Source of the DNA: Corallium rubrum
Lineage: Eukaryota > Cnidaria > Anthozoa > Scleralcyonacea > Coralliidae
Length of the DNA: 64,000 nucleotides
NCBI GenBank assembly: GCA_964035015.1
Contig: OZ036004.1
Coordinates: 10,570,076 to 10,634,075 of the forward strand
Reading direction: 5' to 3'
In this document: positions 56,932 to 64,000 of the stretch, one piece after another
Layout: each line of letters starts with the position of its first letter
How positions within the stretch are numbered: position 1 is the first letter of the stretch
Made by a program: the position numbers and the translations under genes
Notes under the pieces: model-generated
The model's database searches: none
What the model saw: the letters and a program-made list of their open reading frames with translations, nothing else
What the model was told of the DNA's origin: nothing

Positions 56932-57394
56932 CCACTCTCCTCCGCAGAGGCTTTTTTTTAATATTCCATAATGTCCGTAGCGAGAGTTCTCGTGAGTTAT
57001 TTTGATTAGTAATATGAGCATTTTCACTCATTCTTATTTAATATTTCTTAATGTCCGTAACGAGAGTTCTCGAGAGCTATTTTTTTGATTAGTAATATGA
57101 CATTTTCACTCATTCTTACATGAAGTTTTACGTTAGGGGTTAGGGAGCATGTGGTACACATGGGGACACTAAGGGATGAAAAATGCAAGCGCGCGGGAGG
57201 CCTAACCTAAAACTTCATGTAAGAATGAGTGAAAATGTCATTACTATTTACTAATCAAAATGGCTCTCGAGAACTCTCGTTACGGACATTACGAAATATT
57301 AAATAAGAATGAGTGAAAATGCTCATATTGCTAATCAAAACTCTCGTTACGGACATTACGGAATACTAAAAAAAGCCTCTGCGGAGGAGAGTGG
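56932..57394. mobile_element. 463-bp fold-back element at the 5' border of the BEL frame
   Basis: CCACTCTCCTCCGCAGAGGC is mirrored by GCCTCTGCGGAGGAGAGTGG. Each arm holds two tandem subunits of about 100 bp with TAATGTCCGTAACGAGAG and ATTTTCACTCATTCTTA. The centre is a unique GC-richer stretch of about 75 bp. No protein. Confidence 0.85.
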
Positions 57395-57802
57395 CACTGC
57401 ACCATATTTTTATCCAACGACATGAAAGAGAATATAGACGCTTTAAGGCCCCGTTTACACTAGAGCAAAAGTATGTGGAGAAATGAACTACACCGATCTC
57501 AAGAGAAAGGCACAGAACAGAGAAGCTTGGAGAAATTACATGCTTAAAACCTGCCAACTGGCAGATAACCAATAACTAACTATAACTAATATTTGTAATA
57601 CTGCATGTACCGCTTGGTTTTATACGAATATTTCTCAATAGCAATAATTTTAAAACAGCAACAACTAAATAAAGCCAAAGGATATACTTTATTTGCCTCG
57701 CACCCCGCGTTTTCCGAACAGCCCATTGGTTCATCACTTCGAAGTTCCCTGTTGTACGTAGATTATAAATATGCCGATGGCAGAATCGCTGACAAGGATA
57801 TT
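57395..57802. other. No gene seen
   Basis: Short unique stretch between two mobile elements. I could not recognise the missing BEL gag in it. Confidence 0.45.
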
Positions 57803-59111
57803 CAGGGGCGGATCTAGACTGTATCAACTGTATCGTATGATACAGTCAGATTTTCACTTAATAATTTAATTAAATTAAAACAAATTAAAAATCGAATAAT
57901 TACAATTCAGAAGTAGCTTTTTCAAAGTTCAGCAACATCATTTTCAAATTCTTTGATGTTAATGTACGCAATTTTTCAAAGCTTAAAATCAGTTCTGTTC
58001 TACGACCAGCGAGTCGAACCACTCGCACAGGAAATTCTCGGTAGCCCGCAAAAATTGCCCGCAAGTGCACCCCCACCAGCCTGCGTTTCCTTGCCAGTGA
58101 AGCATCGCGCAAAAGGCGCCCTCGTCTCGATTCTTTAATGGCGATGTGTTACCGATGAGGTTACGATTGATACAGTTGTGCTAAATATAGTAACTGTAGC
58201 GACTGTATCTGATACAGTTGACTGTATCAAGCCAATCAAAATGCTTGATTTTGGTCACGTTTTGCTACAGTTTCCACACTTCCGATACAGTTGACTGTAT
58301 CGGAGCAGTCTCCGACGATCTAAATATGATTACGGCGTGATGTGATTTAGTTTATGCAACTTTGCGAACTCACAAGCCTCTAACTCACAAGCGCCTCTGA
58401 CAGTGTTCTACAACAGCTGTTGTGTGTCTTGGATAATGGAAGTTATTCTCCGGAGGAAAAGGCGAGTAGATTACTCCCTCTTAAGCGTATTGTGAGAAGT
58501 GTCTTACAGCCGAATTTGCTGTGTCTAATTTTGCGAAGCTACAGTTCCCTCGCAGCCAAGAATCGCGCTCTTCAAATCAGCACCCAGTGAGGTATAAAGT
58601 TCGTGAATAATAAATATCTTAGCTACTAATATTATGCACCAAATTTGGAGTATGCTAATGAGAGTGACTGAGACTGTCCTTGACTTGTGTATATTGATTT
58701 ACATTAAAATGAAGACTTACTCGAGTCGGCGTAAAGCCAAGTCTGAGTGGCAGTTGCTGTTCTGATATGCTTTTGAAAATATCATTAATTTAGTTCATGA
58801 ACCTCTCTGTACACTAGTGTCTGTGTCATCATCGTTTTGATCACAATGGCATTAACACATTTAGAATGTGCAATTCTGAGTATAACATTACAACGTCCAG
58901 GTAGCCCACGCATTTAGAATGGGTAAACTTTAATTTGTCGTTTTTGGTTATTTATATTCATGAAAAATTTAAGTTGCGTGTCGGAATGCAGGAAATCGCA
59001 TTTCCGGTGTCTTGATTTTCAAAATTTTCCGGGGGGGAATGCCCCCGGACCCCCCACTTTGGTGTCATCACAAATACGATACAGTCAGATTTTCTCCTAG
59101 ATCCGCCCCTG
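57803..59111. mobile_element. Non-autonomous DNA transposon with CAGGGGCGGATCTAG ends
   Basis: CAGGGGCGGATCTAG opens the element and CTAGATCCGCCCCTG closes it, followed inward at both ends by TACAGTCAGATTTTC. ATATT is directly repeated at both borders (57798-57802, 59112-59116). The ends resemble hAT termini, but hAT normally makes an 8-bp duplication. The inside has many GATACAGTTGACTGTATC words and no transposase. Confidence 0.7.
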
Positions 59112-59261
59112 ATATTAACATTCAAAGATAAACTTGATAAGAAAACGTATAATATAATAGTTGATATACTCTCACGCCAAACCAATTTACTATTAAGACA
59201 GCTGATTATAACAAATAAAAATAACAACAGATATATAGAACTAGAAGGCAGGCATTCATTT

Positions 59262-59431
59262 GTACCTTGCTGAGTGAGATGCATTCATCCAAATAAGTTA
59301 TTGAAGGAATTTAGTATTTACCCTAATTCCACGTAATTAGAATTATAGCCCAGTGGGCAGTGAAGAGTTCGGTGCTTGTAATTCCCTTTGCCGTGCTCAA
59401 ACGACACTACTCAGACAACTTAGTTCGGAAG
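59262..59431 (+). other. Putative 5' non-coding exon, unknown gene copy B
   Basis: Aligns with 28258-28477 and ends in the same donor (GGTAAGTC; exon end 59431). The similarity continues through the intron (59820-60005 versus 28730-28935: AACTTCCATGT, GGAAATTTTAT, ATTCGACCGAGA). Confidence 0.5.
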
Positions 59432-60242
59432 GTAAGTCACGTATAATATATAAATATTAAGCCAATAATATACATTTCTGTATATACGGTTGAAGCAACT
59501 ACATTACACATATTCAGTATATACACGCCAAATGTTTAAGTGCAAATCAAATAATGATCAAATTAAATCAACTTTATTTCTCACGGTTTGCGGCATTTTT
59601 AAGAGACCTATAATTAGTACAGAAGGTTTAGTAAAGGACTTAAATTAGTTAATATCATACAACATAAGTTATCAAAGTAGCTAAGGCTTTCGTATTGATC
59701 ACTGCTCATGTAGATTTATATACGACAGACAAGATCCGTAGATCGCATTTATTTTGTTTAATTGGTTTTGTTTTAAGTAATATACTACAACTAATAACAA
59801 TGATAATCCCTCTGGTTTAAATGATAATGGCGTAAAAGATGTCCATTTATGTACTTTTCTTAAAAAACTTCCATGTCTAACAGAAGAGGAAATTTTATAA
59901 TAATATCCTGCACTGGATAAGTTAATTTCGAATATTTCATTGGCAATTCGACCGAGATTTGAAGTTTTACAGAAATCTGCTTTACACGTATCAATCAATG
60001 GATTTTTAGTTATATAACAAATTCAAGGATAACGCCAGCTATACATAATATAGAGCATAAATTTATGAGATATAACCTCTCTCCGACTTCTGCGACTCCC
60101 GCCTTCCTTATACGCTTTTCTCCAGTCTCGATCGCAGCATCTTGCGTGTTTGTATCACAAAAACCATGCATTTGGTGTTTCTTCATTGTCCTGAACAAAC
60201 GATAAATCCTCCATTGCCTTGACAGGTATTAGCTTAAACAAA

Positions 60243-60579
60243 ATGGCATCACTACAGTTACTACAACTACAAGACGGTGCTGACATCGAAGACGAGTATA
60301 TAGCGATAGCCAAAGAACAAGAAATCAAAAATCTCGCCAAAGATGTATCGGAGGAGTTACAAGCGTTGGGTGATAAGCTAAACGCAACAGAGCGAAAGAA
60401 AAAAAAGATCGATAGGAAAGAAGAGTCGGTTAATAATAGATCATCCAGCTGTCTTCATCACTACTACATGGATGTAGTTGATCGGGTTATAATGCTCTGT
60501 CAGGAGCAGGATGCAACTGAGACATTGATTTCGGAAAAGAAACGGGAGAAGCTCCTTAGGGCAGCTCTTCAAATAACAG
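60243..60579 (+). CDS. Unknown coiled-coil protein, coding exon, copy B
   Basis: The acceptor TGCCTTGACAG ends at 60225; ATG 60243 follows AACAAA. The exon gives 112 codons plus one base before the donor GTAAATC, the same phase as copy A. It starts MASLQLLQLQDGADIEDEY, then EIKNLAKDVSEELQALGDKL, NATERKKKKIDRK, YYMDVVDRVIML, KKREKLLRAALQITG: acidic N-terminus, then a charged helical region. The start is cleaner than in copy A. The last exon (30902-31369 in copy A) is not in the window downstream; minisatellites occupy the expected intron. The family is not recognised. Confidence 0.65.
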
Positions 60580-60607
60580 GTAAATCACACGGAAGCCCAG
60601 ACGCGAC

Positions 60608-60750
60608 AACATGAAATTAGATTTTACATTTCTTGATTTTACATTTCTTGATTTTACATTTCTTGATTTTACATTTCTTGATTTTACATTTTCTGATTTT
60701 ACATTTTTTGATTTTGTATTTTCTGATTTTACATTCATCTTGATTTTACA
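60608..60750 (+). repeat. 15-bp minisatellite
   Basis: About nine units of TTGATTTTACATTTC, later ones reading TCTGATTTTACATTT. Open frames on both strands are repeat translations. Confidence 0.9.
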
Positions 60751-60825
60751 TTTTTGTCACAATATCGATATATCGCGCCGTACCGAAATAGAGGAGCTTT
60801 TTGGGAAGAGAAGCATACTTAACTC

Positions 60826-62289
60826 GTCTTAGTCCTCCTTAGACCGCGCCTTAGACTGACTTAGACTGCCTTACACCGACTTAGACTGCCTTAGACTGAC
60901 TTACACCGACTTAGACTGACTTAGACTGACTTAGACTGCCTTAGACTGACTTACACCGACTTAGACGGAATTAGACCGCCTTAGACTGACTTAGACTGAC
61001 TTACACCGACTTAGACTGCCTTAGACTGCCTTAGACTGACTTACACTGACTTAGACCACCTTAGACTGACTTAGACCGCCTTAGACCGACTTAGACAGAC
61101 TTAGACCGCCTTAGACCGACTTAGACTGCCTTCGACCGACTTAGGCGACTTAGACCGATTTAGACCGACTTAGACTGACTTAGACCGACTTAGACTGCCT
61201 TAGACTGACTTACACCGACTTAGACTGACTTAGACTGCCTTAGACTGCCTTAGACTGCCTTAGACTGACTTACACTGCCTTAGACTGCCTTCGACCGACT
61301 TAGGCGACTTAGACCGACTTAGACTGCCTTAGACTGACTTAGACTGACTTAGATGGAATTAGACCGACTTAGACTGATTTAGACTGACTTAGACCGACTT
61401 AGACCGACTTAGACTGCCTTAGACTGACTTAGACTGACTTACACCGACTTAGACCGCCTCAGACTGACTTAGACCGCCTTAGACCGACTTAGTCCTCCTT
61501 AGACTGACTTAGACTGGCTTAGACTGACTTAGACCGACTTAGACTGCCTTCCACCGACTTAGGCGACTTAGACCGACTTAGACCGATTTAGACCGACTTA
61601 GACCGACGTAGACCGACTTAGACTGCCTTAGACTGACTTACACCGACTTAGACTGCCTTAGATTGACTTACACCGACTTAGACTGCCTTAGACTGCCTTA
61701 GACTGCCTTAGACTGACTTACACCGACTTAGACTGCCTTAGACTGCCTTCGACCGACTTAGGCGACTTAGACCGACTTAGACCGACTTAGACCGACTTAG
61801 ACTGACTTAGACTGCCTTTGACTGCCTTAGACTGCCTTAGACCGACTTAGACTGTCTTAGACTGACTTAGACTGACTTAGACTGACTTAGACCGACTTAG
61901 ACTGACTTAGACTGACTTAGACCGCCTTAGACTGCCTTAGACTGACTTAGACCGACTTAGACTGACTTAGACTGCTTTAGACTGACTTAGACTGACTTAG
62001 ACTGCCTTAGACTGCCTTAGACTGACTTAGACTGACTATGACTGCTTTAGACTGACTTGGACTGCCTTAGACAGACTTAGACTGACTTAGACCGACTTAG
62101 ACCGCCTTAGACTGCCTTAGACTGACTTAGACCGACTTAGACTGACTTAGACTGCTTTAGACTGACTTAGACTGACTTAGACTGCCTTAGACTGACTTAG
62201 ACTGACTATGACTGCTTTAGACTGCCTTTGACTGCCTTTGACTGACTTAGACCGACTTAGACCGCCTTAGACTGCCTTAGACTGACTTA
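60826..62289 (+). repeat. 10-bp satellite block 1 (CTTAGACTGA family)
   Basis: About 146 units. The main variants are CTTAGACTGA, CTTAGACTGC, CTTAGACCGA and CTTACACCGA, intermixed in longer repeated phrases such as the recurring CTTCGACCGACTTAGGCGAC. It lies downstream of gene copy B, possibly in its intron. Confidence 0.95.
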
Positions 62290-62595
62290 ATAATTTTAAT
62301 TAAATAATAATTTTATTTAGAATTTAAATACTTAGTACACTTTTTCAATAATGTCAATCAATTAATGTCAGTTAGTTCAACTAAAAATATATAAAATCCG
62401 TTCAAATATTAAATTAGTTAAAATGTACATCCAAAGTTAAAAAATACAGTTTCATTCAGAAAAAAACAACAAACAACTTAACTTACGATAATTACAGATA
62501 TAGATTATAATTATAGATAATAATAATAGATAATAATATTATAAATATAGATTAAAATATTTTTCTTTTCCAAATCTAATCTTTAAGAACTTCAA

Positions 62596-63011
62596 CTAAT
62601 GGATCCTTGCAACACCAGTCTCTATGTCTAAATCAATATCTTTAACATTACAATGTACTCTTCTTATCACTCTAGACCCTCTAAGACATAACAGAGCTGA
62701 TCGAAGGATTGAAAAGGATATCTTTGCTCTTATCCACGCCATTGTCTTCGAATACATCTCTCCTTTCTTATTAGCGAGTAGCTCAGCTAATCGACTGTGA
62801 TATCTCAGACACTCTTCTCCCATTCCACCAGTTGTTGTAAATATCAGCGGTGTAAATGTTCCTTGTTCTATATCTGTGACCCGTCTGTTATACATACGTT
62901 TCTTCTCATTCTCATGCATGCGGTAGATCTGTTTAGGAGTTAGATCTATGTAAGATTCTGCATTTGGGTGACATACCCGGACATCGAAGAATGCAGATCT
63001 TTGTTTGACTG
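62596..63011 (-). pseudogene. Retroelement ORF C-terminal fragment inside the satellite
   Basis: The minus strand is open for about 138 residues: [51 protein letters not shown], then [17 protein letters not shown]. This tail is common in reverse-transcriptase ORFs of invertebrate genomes. The polymerase part is absent. Confidence 0.65.
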
Positions 63012-63013
63012 AC

Positions 63014-63079
<66 letters not shown>
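63014..63079 (+). repeat. (AAT)n microsatellite, 3' tail of the LINE below
   Basis: About 21 AAT units right after the end of the LINE 3' untranslated region (minus strand AAATAAAGTCTATTATT). Confidence 0.85.
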
Positions 63080-63253
63080 GACTTTATTTAAAGAAGGTAA
63101 AAAAAAACCAGTTTAGCGAAGCTAATCTTACACTGGGCCTTCTAACCTAAAGGAAATAAATAAATTAGAAGGAAAAAAAAATAAGTAAGAAATTAAAAAA
63201 AATAAATTATTACACAAAAAAAAAAAAATTTAAAGAGTATCTAAAAAAAATAT

Positions 63254-63593
63254 TTAAAGAGTATCTAAAAAGTACCGATGAGCCCTAGTTTTAAAAGAAT
63301 TAAGAGAAGATGACTGTTTGATTTCGAGTGGTAAGCTATTGTATACAATAGCACCACTATAAGGTAAAGTTTTTCTACTGATGTCTAATTTGACTGGAGG
63401 TGTCCAAAGATCATTATTTGCTGAACTCCTTGTAACACGGTTAGTCACAGATGACTTTAGCATAAACATGTCACTAATGTACTTAGGTACCATGTTATTT
63501 AAAGCTTTGTACACCATAATCGACTTTCGTAACATGGTTCTTTCTTGAACAGGGAGCACTCCAGCAGTTTTGAAAAGTGGTCTAGATGATGTT
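63254..63593 (-). pseudogene. CR1/L2-type LINE reverse transcriptase C-terminal fragment
   Basis: The minus strand encodes SRPLFKTAGVLPVQERTML, VYKALNNMVPKYISDMF, then TLPYSGAIVYNSLP and FKTRAHRYF, the standard tail of CR1/L2 reverse transcriptases. The 3' untranslated region with ATT tail follows (63014-63250). It joins the satellite directly at 63594, so it is a 5'-truncated insertion into the array. Confidence 0.85.
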
Positions 63594-64000
63594 AATTTAG
63601 ACCGACTTAGACCGCCTTAGACTGCTTTAGACTGACTTAGACTGACTATGACTGCTTTAGACTGACTTGGACTGCCTTAGACTGACTAAGACTGCTTTAG
63701 ACTGACTTAGACTGCCTTAGACTGCCTTAGATTGACTTAGACTGACTTAGACCGACTTAGACCGACTTAGACTGCCTTAGACTGACTTAGATTGACTTAG
63801 ACTGCCTTAGACTGCCTTAGACAGACTTAGACTGACTTAGACTGCCTTAGACTGACTTAGATTGACTTAGACTGCCGTAGACTGCCTTAGACCGACTTAG
63901 ACTGACTTAGATTGACTTAGACTGCCTTAGACTGACTTAGATTGACTTAGACTGCCTTAAACCGACTTAGACTGACTTAGATTGACTTAGACTGCCTTAG
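63594..64000 (+). repeat. 10-bp satellite block 2, runs off the window
   Basis: Same 10-bp family as block 1, richer in ATTGACTTAGACTGCCTTAG phrases. It continues past the end of the window. Confidence 0.95.

Noticed and set aside
60826..62289. CRISPR array or telomeric repeat
   Set aside because: Units are 10 bp with no spacers, the genome is eukaryotic, and the unit is not TTAGGG.

Overview
The window reads as gene-poor, AT-rich animal DNA packed with transposable elements. There are no bacterial-style operons, coding exons have GT/AG splice borders, and microsatellites and fold-back elements are everywhere. An AID/APOBEC-like deaminase, a secreted Notch-repeat (LNR) protein, a Helitron, a BEL/Pao element, piggyBac, LINE and GIY-YIG retroelement remains all point to a marine invertebrate. 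I infer a cnidarian, but no sequence here proves it.

Layout. 1-14.9 kb: a repeat block is present as two long copies (1-3.5 kb and 10.3-12.9 kb) and two partial ones (13.2-14.2 kb, 14.7-14.9 kb). They differ by inserted SINEs, MITEs and microsatellite growth, so they work as natural empty-site comparisons. Between them lie a single-exon zinc deaminase gene (3.9-4.7 kb) and a dead piggyBac element (7.6-9.1 kb). A small zinc-binding protein gene with one premature stop sits at 14.4 kb. 15.1-20.9 kb: a Helitron with Rep and PIF1-type helicase, broken by two frameshifts. 22.6-28.2 kb: a 5.6 kb element with long inverted ends, a matching target duplication, mirrored 41-bp arrays and a GIY-YIG fragment. 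28.2-31.4 kb: a multi-exon gene of unknown family; a diverged second copy lies at 59.1-60.6 kb. 33.3-34.0 kb (minus): last exon of a secreted LNR protein with three cysteine-rich repeats. 35.2-44.1 kb: an 8.9 kb CACTG-ended element with mirrored TGAGTAAA arrays and internal 536-bp tandem units. 51.6-57.4 kb: an open BEL/Pao pol reading frame (minus) bounded at each end by a large palindrome. 60.8-64.0 kb: a 10-bp satellite split by two LINE fragments.

Five host-type genes are supported: the deaminase, the small zinc protein (broken), the two copies of the unknown coiled-coil/hydrophobic-tail gene, and the LNR protein. Nothing shows that they act together. The deaminase and the secreted LNR protein are the kinds of protein expected in innate defence, but that link is inference. 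The clearest new biology is the duplicated unknown gene family, the LNR repeat protein, and several transposon families whose ends and target duplications can be read directly.
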